This document shows positions 21,373-28,644 of a DNA stretch of 28,644 bases, in pieces. Source of the DNA: OMOG01 sp041485845 (GTDB lineage: Bacteria; Acidobacteriota; Terriglobia; Bryobacterales; Bryobacteraceae). The DNA lies in NCBI GenBank assembly GCA_041485845.1, contig JBGPKH010000028.1, forward strand, positions 1 to 28,644. The letters are read 5' to 3'. Position 1 is the stretch's first letter. The number at the start of each line of letters is the position of its first letter. The translations under genes and the position numbers were made by a program. The notes beneath the pieces were generated by a model. The model did no database searches. It was given only the letters and a program-made list of their open reading frames with translations, and was not told the DNA's origin.

Positions 21373-22124
21373 GTGCCGCATCCCAGGCTCGGCCAGCATT
21401 TTCTGATCAAGGGCTCTGTCCTGGAGCGTATTGCCGCGGCCGCCTGCCCTTCTCCCGAGAATCTGGTGATCGAGATCGGTCCCGGCCGCGGTGCGTTGAC
21501 CGAAAGACTCCTGAAGCGAGCCGCTCGCGTCGTGGCGATCGAGGTGGACCCCTACCTGGCCTCACACCTCGAGCGGAAATTCGCCGGGGAACCACGCCTC
21601 GAAGTGGTGCGGGCGGACGTGCTCGAAACCGATCTCGCGCGGTGGGGTCCGGCGGCGATCGCCGGCAACCTGCCGTATTACATCACGTCGCCGATCCTGG
21701 AAAAGGCCTTGCGCTTGCGGTTTTCCCGCGCCGTCTTCCTGGTGCAGAAAGAGGTTGCCGAACGGCTGGCGGCCAAACCCGGCAGCCGCGATTACGGTTT
21801 CCTGACCGTCGAGACAGCAGTGTTCGAGTGGCCCGGCTGCTGTTTGAAGTGAAACCGCCGGCTTTTCATCCGCCGCCGAAAGTCGATTCGGCGGTGGTTC
21901 TGTTGGAGCCGCGGCCGGCGGGTGCCGCGTTCGTCGATGCGGACGCCTTCCTCCGTTTCGTGGGACAGTGCTTCCGCCAGAAGCGGAAAACGCTGCGCAA
22001 CAATCTGGCCGGGATTTACGGTAAGGAAGCGATCGAGGCCTGGCCCGAGGCGGGGTTGCGCGCCGAGCAGATTTCGCTGGACGGATTTGTGGAGATGTAC
22101 GAGCGGGTGGGCAAGCCCGGCTAG
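21373..22124 (+). pseudogene. rsmA: rsmA (ksgA) 16S rRNA dimethyladenosine transferase with a frameshift
   Basis: RsmA dimethylates two adjacent adenines near the 3' end of 16S rRNA. From a GTG at 21373 the first frame gives PHPRLGQHFLIKGSVLERIA, SAM motif VIEIGPGRGALTERLL (about 32-47), the acidic loop AIEVDPYL and the catalytic NLPYYITSPI (N99-Y102), up to VETAVF (151). Then the frame slips and ends at 21852. The missing part continues in the next frame from 21828: VARLLFEVKPPAFHPPPKVD, FRQKRKTLRNNLAGIYG, to 22124. One base is missing near 21826. Together the two halves make a normal-length protein of about 250 aa with every domain. A sequencing error or a recent mutation would look the same. 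Confidence 0.88.
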
Positions 22125-22150
22125 GCATCGTCCAGGCATGGTCTAAATCT

Positions 22151-22162
22151 AAAGGCTGGGGT
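22151..22162. repeat. 12-bp direct repeat, left copy
   Basis: AAAGGCTGGGGT, touching the last base of the zinc-ribbon gene. The identical sequence recurs at 22792-22803 on the far side of that gene. Confidence 0.7.
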
Positions 22163-22755
22163 CATAGTTCTTCGCTCTTGTCGGCAATATTGAATTTGAA
22201 CTGGAAACCCTCAAAGGTCATCAACATACGCCCGAAGTCCTCCCAGGCAATCGCTCGACCATCGATGATGAGGAGCGGCAGACTGCCATCGTAGTCATCG
22301 TCCCACTCGATCCGGCCTCGCACCACTCGGTGATCCGCGATTTCCAATCCATATTCACCGTGCTCGACATGCTTAGTGGATAGGGCGCGGCGCATCTTGG
22401 CGATCAGGCGCCCGAGCAGGACGAGCAGATCCTCCTTCGGATCACCGATGACCTGGAACTGGTAGCCAGCCCGATTTCCGTCGCGCAGCTCGAAGGCATC
22501 CAAGGCGACCCCCGTCCCGAACAAACGGGTTCGAAAGTGAAACTCGTGGACTTCTCCGGTCGAGTCCGCGAGACTCACGGGCTCGAAGGTGACGGTTTCA
22601 AATCCGTCCAAACCGTCTAATTTGGCCACTTCCGCGTTGAAGCAGCGGCTACAAAGTCGCCTGTAGCCTTGTTCCGTGGAGCCGCAGTTGACGATGTCGT
22701 AGGTTGGTGTGCTCTGGCTACAAGCGTCGCACCGGATTTGTTCGACTCGATCCAT
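22162..22755 (-). CDS. Zinc-ribbon-containing protein of unknown function
   Basis: 197 aa from the ATG at 22755 (MDRVEQIRCDACSQSTPTYD). Two CxxC pairs (IRCDACSQ and RRLCSRCFNAEVAK) form a zinc ribbon at the N-terminus. The rest is a beta-rich domain of unknown type with many acidic residues: FETVTFEPVSLADSTGEVHE, FHFRTRLFGTGVALDAFELR, RIEWDDDYDGSLPLLIIDGR, and a C-terminal WEDFGRMLMTFEGFQFKFNI. No signal or membrane segment, so cytoplasmic. I recall similar domain-of-unknown-function proteins, but do not assign a name. Its base composition is less GC-rich than its neighbours, and it lies between two identical 12-bp repeats, so it may have been acquired. Confidence 0.65.
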   Translation of the reverse strand: MDRVEQIRCDACSQSTPTYDIVNCGSTEQGYRRLCSRCFNAEVAKLDGLDGFETVTFEPVSLADSTGEVHEFHFRTRLFGTGVALDAFELRDGNRAGYQFQVIGDPKEDLLVLLGRLIAKMRRALSTKHVEHGEYGLEIADHRVVRGRIEWDDDYDGSLPLLIIDGRAIAWEDFGRMLMTFEGFQFKFNIADKSEEL

Positions 22756-22791
22756 TTGCACTGAGGATAGCAAAGGATGGGGGGTGGATTG

Positions 22792-22803
22792 AAAGGCTGG
22801 GGT
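22792..22803. repeat. 12-bp direct repeat, right copy
   Basis: Second copy of AAAGGCTGGGGT, 641 bp from the first and 36 bp upstream of the zinc-ribbon gene start. Nothing else recognisable lies between here and 22869. Confidence 0.7.
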
Positions 22804-22869
22804 GGGTGAGGCAATTCACGACCAGCACCTCGACCAGCGCCGAGGAGTTCTTTCCAGCGCCATCCCGTT

Positions 22870-23415
22870 TTACTGCGCCATCGTGACCACGGGGCTCGTT
22901 TGCCCCGAAATGCTGATCACCACCGGCACGGCATCGCCCGTCGCGATCCCCGTCGGAACTTCGGCGTTGATCTGATATAAGCCCGCATACTGGGGCGTCA
23001 GTCCGCTGAACGACACCTGTGCCGCCTTACCCCCGATCGTCACCGTGGGCGTGGCGTCGGTCCTCGCCAACGGCTCCGCGGAGGGCACGGCGATGTACAG
23101 GCCTCCGGCGGAGTCTACTGCCACGCCTGCCGGCTGGTCGAATGATGCGCTGGTGGCGGGTCCCCCATCACCAGAGAACGCAAAGGCCCCGTTGCCCGCC
23201 ACGGTCGTGATCATCCCACCGGCAACCTTCCGAAAGCGCCCGTTGCCTAGGCCTAGGTCTGCGATGTAGAGGTTGCCGGCGGAATCCACCGCCACGCCCG
23301 TTGGATCGTACGGCGATGCATTCGTGGCGGGAACTCCGTCCCCGGAGAAGGCGGCAACTCCGTTGCCCGCCGCTGTCGTAATCGTTCCACCGGAGACCTT
23401 CCTAATCCGCCTGGC
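22870..23415 (-). pseudogene. Remnant of an NHL-repeat protein with Solibacter C-terminal (TIGR03437-like) domain
   Basis: The recognisable part begins RIRKVSGGTITTAAGNG at 23415 and has two NHL beta-propeller blades (SPYDPTGVAVDSAGNLYIAD; SFDQPAGVAVDSAGGLYIAV) with the family's FSGDG.PAT spacing. It then jumps to TVTIGGKAAQVSFSGLTPQY, AGLYQINAEVPTGIATGDAV and PVVISISGQTSPVVTMAQ, the C-terminal domain typical of large secreted Solibacter proteins. Intact relatives have many more blades and a long stretch between the propeller and the C-terminal domain, and a signal peptide, all missing here. The open frame extends to 23517, but that part is unrelated and includes a hairpin repeat. Confidence 0.72.
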
Positions 23416-23426
23416 CAATCTCCAGT

Positions 23427-23446
23427 GGCAGGCGAAAGCGCCTGCC
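23427..23446. repeat. GC-rich hairpin repeat
   Basis: A perfect 8-bp stem GGCAGGCG/CGCCTGCC with an AAAG loop. It stands at the 5' break of the NHL remnant. It resembles intergenic REP-like palindromes and could have served as a recombination site. On the minus strand the hairpin would precede the remnant. Confidence 0.55.
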
Positions 23447-23570
23447 CCACCAAAACCAGACAGGCCGTCCCGAAAACGGACAGCCGCAAGTGTGCCAAAC
23501 TTCTGAGAGACGGACACTTTCCGGCGGCACCAAACGTGCTCGTTGCGCGTCAGAGATGTTGACGTACGTT

Positions 23571-24686
23571 ATGGAGGTCAAGCCTTTCCGTGTGCTGATT
23601 TCGGACGACCAGGCCGACGTGCTGGAAGCGTTGCGGCTGCTCCTCAAAGGCCAAGGCTGGCAGGCGGTGGCAGTGGATTCGCCGCAGGCGCTGCTGCGCG
23701 CCGTGCGCACGGAGCTCTTCGATCTCATCCTGGTAGACCTGAACTACACGCGGGACACCACTTCCGGCGAGGAAGGCATGGACCTGCTCGCCACGCTCGA
23801 GGCGGAAGGCAACCACGCACCCGTGATGGTAATGACCGCATGGAGCAGCTTCGATCTCGCCGTGGAGGCCATGCGGCGCGGCGCTTGCGATTTCATCCAG
23901 AAGCCCTGGGACAACGAGCGACTGCTGGCGGCCATCCGCAAACAGGCGGAGTCCGAACGCCGCCGCAAGTCGGAGCTGGAGATCGCCGCCAACGTTCAGC
24001 AGAAGTTGTTTCCGCGCAACGTGCGCCTTCTGCGAACGCTGGATTATGCGGGCCAGTGCGTGGCCGCGCGCGAGGTGGGCGGCGACTACTACGACTTCCT
24101 GGACACCGGCGACCACACGCTCGGCTTCGTGCTGGCCGACGTGTCGGGCAAGGGCGTTCCCGCCGCGCTGCTGATGGCGAACTTGCAGGCCTCGTTCCGC
24201 AACCAGGCGCCGGGCGCCCTGCTTCGGCCGGCCGAGGCTCTCAAGGCGGTCAACCGGCACTTCTTCGACTCGACCGAGCCGGAGCGCTTCGCCACGCTCT
24301 TCTTCGGGCTGTACGACGACCGCACGCGCAAGCTTCGTTATGTGAACTGCGGCCACGTGGCGCCGCTGCTGGCGCGGGCCTCGGGCGGCATCGAGCAACT
24401 GGAGCCGACAGCCACCATGCTGGGCGCGTTCAGCACCTGGAACTGTGCGGAAGTGGTGGTGGAACTGCGGCCGCGCGACACCTTAATCCTGTACTCCGAT
24501 GGCGTCACCGAAGCCGGCATCGATCACGGGGAGGAATTCGGAGAGGAGCGCCTCATTCGCGTGCTGTGCGATTATCAGACGCTGCCCGCCGGGGCGCTGG
24601 CGCAGAAGATCGTGGACGAGGTGTCGCACTTTAGCGGCGCTTCGCGAAGCGACGATGTGACCGTGGTGGTGCTGCGAGGCATGTGA
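23571..24686 (+). CDS. Response regulator with PP2C/SpoIIE-type serine phosphatase output
   Basis: 371 aa from MEVKPFRVLISDD; an ATG five codons earlier is an alternative, and neither has a clear ribosome site. Receiver domain: acidic pair D12/D13 in VLISDDQADV, phospho-acceptor D56 in DLILVDLNYT, T89 in VMVMTAW, K111 in FIQKPW. A short coiled linker (EIAANVQQKLFPRN) leads to the phosphatase: VGGDYYDFLDTGDH (170-183), VLADVSGKGVPAALL (187-201), ERFATLFFGLYDDRTRKLRY, LILYSDGVTEAGIDHGEEF, with SDDVTVVVLRG at the end. All metal-binding aspartates are present. Such proteins dephosphorylate anti-sigma-factor antagonists in partner-switching stress cascades. No kinase or antagonist is next to it. 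Confidence 0.93.
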   Translation: MEVKPFRVLISDDQADVLEALRLLLKGQGWQAVAVDSPQALLRAVRTELFDLILVDLNYTRDTTSGEEGMDLLATLEAEGNHAPVMVMTAWSSFDLAVEAMRRGACDFIQKPWDNERLLAAIRKQAESERRRKSELEIAANVQQKLFPRNVRLLRTLDYAGQCVAAREVGGDYYDFLDTGDHTLGFVLADVSGKGVPAALLMANLQASFRNQAPGALLRPAEALKAVNRHFFDSTEPERFATLFFGLYDDRTRKLRYVNCGHVAPLLARASGGIEQLEPTATMLGAFSTWNCAEVVVELRPRDTLILYSDGVTEAGIDHGEEFGEERLIRVLCDYQTLPAGALAQKIVDEVSHFSGASRSDDVTVVVLRGM

Positions 24687-24709
24687 TGAAGAAAGGGCCA
24701 AAGAGAAGA

Positions 24710-24746
24710 GGCGGGTTCACAACCCGCCTGCAGGTTGACAACCTGC
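24710..24746 (+). repeat. Tandem pair of hairpins
   Basis: Two perfect stem-loops in series: GGCGGGTT-cac-AACCCGCC (24710-24728) and GCAGGTT-gac-AACCTGC (24730-24746). Both have 3-nt loops and share the core GGTT/AACC. They lie between the phosphatase stop (24686) and the likely start of the propeller gene (24767). They may be an intergenic repeat, or leader structures affecting translation of the next gene. Confidence 0.6.
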
Positions 24747-24766
24747 CCCACATCGGGCCAGGAGGA

Positions 24767-26314
24767 ATGTTCCGCCTTCGCTGGAGCCTCAACCTGCTTT
24801 TGTGCCTGCAATTGACCGCGCAGGTCACGACTTCACAGTACGACAACGCGCGCACCGGCGCCAATCTCAACGAGACCATCCTCACGCCGCGCAACGTCAA
24901 CTCCGCGCAGTTCGGCAAGATCTCCTCTTTCCGCGTGGACGGCGACATTTACGCGCAGCCGCTCTACCTGCCGGGAGTGGAGATTCCCGGAAAGGGCACG
25001 CACAACGTGCTGTACGTGGCCACCGAGCACGACAGTGTCTACGCCTTCGACGCCGACGGCAAGGTCACCGAGCCGCTGTGGCACGTCAACTTCCTGGGAT
25101 CCGGCGCGCAGGCGGTCCCGGTCTCCGACGTCCAATGCCCGTTCATCCGGCCGGAAATCGGAATCACTCCGACGCCGGCGATCGATCGGCAGAGCGGTAC
25201 GCTATTCGTGCTCGCGCGGACCAAGGAGAGTGGGGGCGCACTCTCGGGCAGCCGCCTGGTGCAGCGACTGCACGCGCTGGCGATCACTACCGGAGTGGAG
25301 AAGTTCGGCGGACCCAAGGAGATCCAGGCTTCGGTGAAGGGGCGCACCGGGCAGTTGGATTTCGATCCCTTGCGGGAACTGCCGCGCGCGGGCCTGCTGC
25401 TGGCGAACGATCACGTGTATCTGACCTGGGGATCGTCGTGCGACGTGAAGCCGTACCACGGATGGATCATGGCCTACGATTCGCACACGCTGGCGCAAAC
25501 GGCGGTCTTCAACACGTCGCCGGATGCCGAGGAAAGCGGTATCTGGCAAGGCGATGCGGCGCCCGCCGCCGATGCGCAGGGCAACGTCTTCGTGGTCACG
25601 GGCAACGGGAAGTTCGATGCCGCTGCCAACGGCCGCGATTACGGCGACAGCGTTCTGAAGCTGAGTCCGGGCCTGCAGGTGGCCGATTATTACACGCCGT
25701 ACAACCAGCAGCAGTTGAACGCCGACGATGCGGATCTCGGCTCGGGCGGACCGCTTCTGCTTCCCGATCAGCCGGGGCCGCATCCGCACCTGCTGCTGGT
25801 GGGCGGCAAAGGCGCGGTGCTGTACGTGCTCGATCGCGACCATCTCGGAAAGTATCAGCCGGACAAACCTCAGGATGCACTGCAAGCCATACCGCTGCGG
25901 GATATGTTCTTCGGCACGCCGAGCTATTGGAATGGCCATGTGTACGTGCTCGCCAGCAACGATGTACTCAAGGACTTCAAGGTGGAGCGCGGCCAACTGC
26001 TGGGGCCGGTGGCGAGTGGCGCGGAGAGGTTCATCGATCCCGGCGCTACGCCGGCGGTGTCCGCCAACGGAGCGCGCGACGGCATCGTCTGGCTTCTGCA
26101 ATCCAAGGGCTGGCGGTCTGCGGACACGCCCGCCGTTCTTCGCGCCTACGATGCCGCGAATGTGGCCCGCGAGCTGTACAACAGCGAACAGAACTCCGCT
26201 CGCGACCGCGCGGGAAAGTGCCTGCGATTCGCCATCCCGACCGTGGTGAACGGGCGCGTTTATGTGGGCGCGAAGAGCGAAGTGGACGTGTACGGGCTGT
26301 TGGCCGGCCGGTAG
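24767..26314 (+). CDS. Secreted quinoprotein-type beta-propeller protein
   Basis: 515 aa from the ATG at 24767, which begins a signal peptide (MFRLRWSLNLLLCLQLTAQV). GGAGGA touches the ATG with too little spacing; an ATG at 24686-24688 overlapping the phosphatase stop codon is the alternative start, but would put the hairpins inside the coding region. The propeller blades are typical: SQYDNARTGANLNETILTPR, VLYVATEHDSVYAFDADGKV, GITPTPAIDRQSGTLFVLAR, GIWQGDAAPAADAQGNVFVV, TPSYWNGHVYVLASNDVLKD and the final IPTVVNGRVYVGAKSEVDVY. The fold is that of PQQ-dependent enzymes, but no PQQ-stacking Cys-Cys pair or clear metal site was seen, so it may be non-enzymatic. Confidence 0.85.
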   Translation: MFRLRWSLNLLLCLQLTAQVTTSQYDNARTGANLNETILTPRNVNSAQFGKISSFRVDGDIYAQPLYLPGVEIPGKGTHNVLYVATEHDSVYAFDADGKVTEPLWHVNFLGSGAQAVPVSDVQCPFIRPEIGITPTPAIDRQSGTLFVLARTKESGGALSGSRLVQRLHALAITTGVEKFGGPKEIQASVKGRTGQLDFDPLRELPRAGLLLANDHVYLTWGSSCDVKPYHGWIMAYDSHTLAQTAVFNTSPDAEESGIWQGDAAPAADAQGNVFVVTGNGKFDAAANGRDYGDSVLKLSPGLQVADYYTPYNQQQLNADDADLGSGGPLLLPDQPGPHPHLLLVGGKGAVLYVLDRDHLGKYQPDKPQDALQAIPLRDMFFGTPSYWNGHVYVLASNDVLKDFKVERGQLLGPVASGAERFIDPGATPAVSANGARDGIVWLLQSKGWRSADTPAVLRAYDAANVARELYNSEQNSARDRAGKCLRFAIPTVVNGRVYVGAKSEVDVYGLLAGR

Positions 26315-26324
26315 ATTGCCCGGC

Positions 26325-27365
26325 CTATTCCACGTTTTCGCCGTGCACCAACGCCGCCAGTTTGCCGGCAAGCTCCTCGGGCGCCCGTCCGTTGACATTG
26401 GCCAGCACCGCGACCGTCAGGCGGTCCTCGGGGTACCACGCCAGAAACGTATTGAAGCCTTCGATGCCGCCGCCATGTTCGATCACCTTGCGGCCGTTCA
26501 CTGTGCGCACCGCCAGGCCGAACGCGTAATCGCCGAGAAACGGAGTGGTCATTTTTTGCAGCGAGGCGGCGGAAAGCACTTTGCCGCCAAAGAGTCCCCG
26601 CTCCCAACGCAAGAGGTCTTCGGTAGTCGAATAGAGCGCGCCGGCCGCGTGCGGGATGCTCATGTGAATGAACCCGGCGTTTTCCATGCCGCCGGCGCCG
26701 GAGGTGTATCCGGAGGCGCGGTGCGGGATGACCGCGGGGTTCGAATCGTACCCCGAGTCCCGCATGCCCAGCGGAGTGAAGAGGTTGTCGCGCACGAATT
26801 GTCCGTAGCTCCCGCCGGTGATCTTCTCGATCAGATAGCCCAGCAGCAGGTACCCGGAATTGCTGTAGCTCCACCGCTCGCCGGGCTGGAAGTCGAGCGG
26901 CTTGTCGCGAAAGCGCGCCACAATCTTCTCGACCGGCGTGGCGAAGGGCTCCGAGGCGCGGTAATCCGGAAACGAGGTGAAGTTGGGAATCCCCGACGTG
27001 TGGGTCAACAGGTGGCGGATCGTGATCTTGTCCCAGGCGGCGGGCGCGACGGCGACGTACTTCTTCACCGGGTCCTCGGTCTTCAGCTTGCCGCGTTCTT
27101 CCAGCAGCAGGATCGAGGCCGCGGTGAACTGCTTGGTGATCGACCCGAGTCGGAATTTGGCGGAGGGCGAGTTGGCGATGTTCCACTCCAGGTTGGCCGA
27201 GCCGTAGCCCTTGCTGAGCAGGACGTCGCTGCCGCGGGCCACCAGGACGGAGCCCATGAACTTCCCACTCGAGACATAAGACTGGATCAGCCGCTCCATT
27301 CCGGGGAGATCCTGGGCCGGGCAGGAGGCCGCCAGCAGAACCAGGATCGCAGCGCGTCGAAGCAC
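26325..27365 (-). CDS. Serine hydrolase of the beta-lactamase / penicillin-binding (class C-like) family
   Basis: 346 aa from a GTG at 27365, chosen because it begins a signal peptide (LRRAAILVLLAASCPAQ); an ATG at 27413 would add a charged leader. All three active-site motifs are present: S75-I-T-K78 in RLGSITKQFTAAS, Y167-S-N169 in RWSYSNSGYLLLG, and H297-G-G in VIEHGGGIEGFNTF. Such proteins are periplasmic esterases, D-aminopeptidases or beta-lactamases, usually not true drug-resistance enzymes. The family-typical RHLLTHTSGIPNFTSFPDY and GAGGMENAGFIHMS segments are intact. It converges on the propeller gene with only 10 bp between stop codons. Confidence 0.87.
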   Translation of the reverse strand: MLRRAAILVLLAASCPAQDLPGMERLIQSYVSSGKFMGSVLVARGSDVLLSKGYGSANLEWNIANSPSAKFRLGSITKQFTAASILLLEERGKLKTEDPVKKYVAVAPAAWDKITIRHLLTHTSGIPNFTSFPDYRASEPFATPVEKIVARFRDKPLDFQPGERWSYSNSGYLLLGYLIEKITGGSYGQFVRDNLFTPLGMRDSGYDSNPAVIPHRASGYTSGAGGMENAGFIHMSIPHAAGALYSTTEDLLRWERGLFGGKVLSAASLQKMTTPFLGDYAFGLAVRTVNGRKVIEHGGGIEGFNTFLAWYPEDRLTVAVLANVNGRAPEELAGKLAALVHGENVE

Positions 27366-27444
27366 ATGGAATACGATACACAAGTTGGCCCGAGGGTGGG
27401 AATCCCTCTCCATGCGGTAGCGCTGGGGCGAGCCATAGACTGAT

Positions 27445-27460
27445 GGTGTGTTTTCACACC
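27445..27460. promoter_or_regulatory. Palindrome in the divergent promoter region
   Basis: GGTGTG-tttt-CACACC, a perfect 6-bp dyad in the 158-bp gap between the divergent serine hydrolase and GlcG-like genes, 64 bp before the + start. A plausible operator for either gene. No full promoter hexamer pair was found in the rest of the gap. Confidence 0.4.
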
Positions 27461-27523
27461 GACAGAAACGCGCAATCGTGATAGAGTCTCCAGATCCCAG
27501 AACGGGTTCAAAGGAGAGTTGAG

Positions 27524-28321
27524 ATGCAGTCACTACAAGGATTACCGGTCAAACTCGCCCTGACCGGCCTGATGATCACGATGACGACCGGTATCATACG
27601 GGCGGACGACGATGAGGCACGCGCTTCCTGTAAGGACTTGCCCAACCAGGCGGCGCTCAAAGCGGCGCTGCAGGGTGCGCTTTTGCCGCCAGCTAACGGA
27701 GGATTCAGTCTCAACATGTGGGGAACCATTGTGAATCGCGACGGGGTGGTCTGCGCGGTGGCATTCACCGGCGCCGATCGCGGCTCGCAGTGGCCCGGAA
27801 GCCGCGTGATCTCGGCTCAGAAAGCCAATACCGCAAACGCCTTCAGCCTTACCGCGCTGGTCCTTTCTACGGCCAATCTCTACAGCGCGACGCAGGATGG
27901 GGGCACCCTATTCGGGTTGCAGCACAGCAATCCGGTGGATACCGGAGTGGCCTACCGCGGAAATCCGGCAAACAACGGGCAGCCCAACGACCCGATGGTT
28001 GGGGGACGAATCGGCGGGATCAACGTTTTCGGCGGGGGACTGGCGCTGTATAACGCGCAGCACGTGCTGGTCGGCGGCTTGGGTGTCAGCGGCGATTCCT
28101 CGTGCGCCGATCACAACATCGCCTGGCGCACGCGGCACACGCTGTTTCTCGACTACCTCCCTGGCGGAGTGAGCGGAGACGCTACGCGGCCGGACAACAT
28201 CGTGTACGACATCGTGTACCCCGCAGGTCATCCCGAAGGGATCAGCGCCTTAGGCTGGGGCCACCCGATCTGCAGCGCGGCCGCGCAATCCGCCGCCGGA
28301 AACCTGCCGGTGAAACGTTAG
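27524..28321 (+). CDS. Secreted GlcG/HbpS-like (DUF336) protein
   Basis: 265 aa. A GGAG ribosome site precedes the ATG. A signal peptide ends near IIRADDD. The DUF336 fold is recognisable: NMWGTIVNRDGVVCAVAFTG, RGSQWPGSRVISAQKANTAN, AFSLTALVLSTANLYSATQD, then GGRIGGINVFGGGLALYNAQ and HVLVGGLGVSGDSSCADHNI. HbpS/GlcG proteins bind heme or small metabolites; this family member is longer than cytosolic GlcG and exported. The C-terminal 60 residues (AWRTRHTLFLDYLPGG, NIVYDIVYPAGHPEGISALG, CSAAAQS) match secreted versions. Four Cys could make two disulphides. Single gene, followed by a strong hairpin. Confidence 0.85.
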   Translation: MQSLQGLPVKLALTGLMITMTTGIIRADDDEARASCKDLPNQAALKAALQGALLPPANGGFSLNMWGTIVNRDGVVCAVAFTGADRGSQWPGSRVISAQKANTANAFSLTALVLSTANLYSATQDGGTLFGLQHSNPVDTGVAYRGNPANNGQPNDPMVGGRIGGINVFGGGLALYNAQHVLVGGLGVSGDSSCADHNIAWRTRHTLFLDYLPGGVSGDATRPDNIVYDIVYPAGHPEGISALGWGHPICSAAAQSAAGNLPVKR

Positions 28322-28342
28322 CAAACGGGCGGACGAGGACAA

Positions 28343-28368
28343 GGGGTGGGAGCCGGCGCGCCCACCCC
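28343..28368 (+). terminator. Hairpin after the GlcG-like gene
   Basis: An 8-bp perfect stem GGGGTGGG/CCCACCCC with a 10-nt loop starting 22 bp beyond the stop codon. It is the best-placed terminator candidate of the window, although it has no T-run. Confidence 0.5.
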
Positions 28369-28382
28369 ACGTTGACCGCGAG

Positions 28383-28644
28383 TACGTGGTGAACGAAGCC
28401 GGCGCGGCTCTACGCCGGTTTGAGCAACAGTCAGTGCAGCGTTGACTCGGCCGTCGCCTCGGCAGTTGGGAGTGCGAACACACTGACCTTAACGCTGAAG
28501 ATCGTCTTTTCTCCGGGATTCGACGGGAATCGGGCGATCTATCTCGCGGCGCGGGATACCGGCGATCTCACCAAGTCCGGTTGGCAGTGCGATGAGCCTC
28601 TTAGACGGTCGCGCGCTAGCGGAACAACGACTCCGCTCCGCGCT
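28383..28644 (+). pseudogene. Decayed fragment of a secreted Solibacter-type beta-domain protein
   Basis: From 28383 one frame reads YVVNEAG; from 28417 the next frame reads GLSNSQCSVDSAVASAVGSA, NTLTLTLKIVFSPGFDGNRA, IYLAARDTGDLTKSGWQ. Together they match the order of a beta-domain common near the end of large secreted Acidobacteria proteins (YL.NDAG ... L.NSQCS ... L...F...F.G...IY..A.D......GWQ). A frameshift separates the two parts, the beginning of the protein is absent, and after GWQC the resemblance stops although the frame continues to the right edge. This is therefore a remnant rather than a gene cut by the window end. The family match is from memory of the pattern. Confidence 0.55.

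Noticed and set aside
21820..21832. Programmed frameshifting in rsmA
   Set aside because: No slippery heptamer or downstream structure was seen, and frameshifting is not known for this family.
25202..26398. 398-codon minus frame opposite the beta-propeller gene
   Set aside because: Arg/His-rich shadow sequence; the + strand encodes the propeller.
26325..27365. Antibiotic-resistance AmpC beta-lactamase
   Set aside because: Motifs fit the broad serine-hydrolase family; overall sequence and context give no reason to call a resistance enzyme.

Overview
The window looks like a piece of an Acidobacteriota chromosome, most likely a Bryobacterales/Solibacter-type soil bacterium. The DNA is GC-rich, with long antisense shadow frames behind most genes. 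The gene content fits that group: secreted DUF1080 proteins, a ThuA-like protein, M19 and S46 peptidases, NHL repeats ending in the 'Solibacter C-terminal' (TIGR03437-like) domain, and a quinoprotein-type beta-propeller. This assignment rests on protein families read by eye, not on a search. No rRNA, tRNA or CRISPR array was seen.

Layout. 1-2130: an ISL3-type transposase runs off the left edge, followed by a truncated tyrosine recombinase whose frame breaks at the stop codon of an intact, toxin-less Xre/MbcA/ParS-type antitoxin with a palindromic operator. 2168-7320: secreted hydrolases (PLC-like phosphodiesterase, two DUF1080 proteins, M19 dipeptidase, Fes-like esterase) and an M16 peptidase fragment. 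7320-10580: a less GC-rich block with a small Cys-rich secreted protein, a TPR/jelly-roll protein and, convergent with it, an O-antigen-ligase-like polymerase. 10630-16490: a flotillin-like fragment, a Tat-exported sulfite-oxidase-type molybdoenzyme, a 25-codon signal-peptide remnant, an ankyrin/CxxCH/cyclase-like fusion protein, and an S46 peptidase that lacks its catalytic histidine.

16490-17800 is a pile of toxin-antitoxin debris (a TPR-gene stub, an XRE antitoxin stub, a VapB-like tail and a PIN-domain head) against one intact AbrB/RelE-type pair with a near-consensus promoter. 17841-19766 is a ThuA-Ldh2 operon. 19966-22124 is an ECF sigma factor, its anti-sigma factor with a TonB-C-like tail, and a frameshifted rsmA. 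22150-22803 is a zinc-ribbon protein bracketed by 12-bp direct repeats. 22870-28644 holds an NHL/TIGR03437 remnant, a receiver-PP2C phosphatase, a beta-propeller protein, a serine beta-lactamase-like hydrolase, a GlcG/HbpS-like secreted protein, and a decayed secreted-protein fragment at the right edge.

Most intact genes encode exported proteins for degrading organic matter or for envelope functions. About a quarter of the recognisable genes are broken, and these cluster around the transposase and the toxin-antitoxin modules, as expected in a rearrangement-prone accessory region. The best candidates for something undescribed are the ankyrin/CxxCH/cyclase protein with its molybdoenzyme neighbour, the His-less S46 protein, and the small Cys-rich protein beside the polymerase module.
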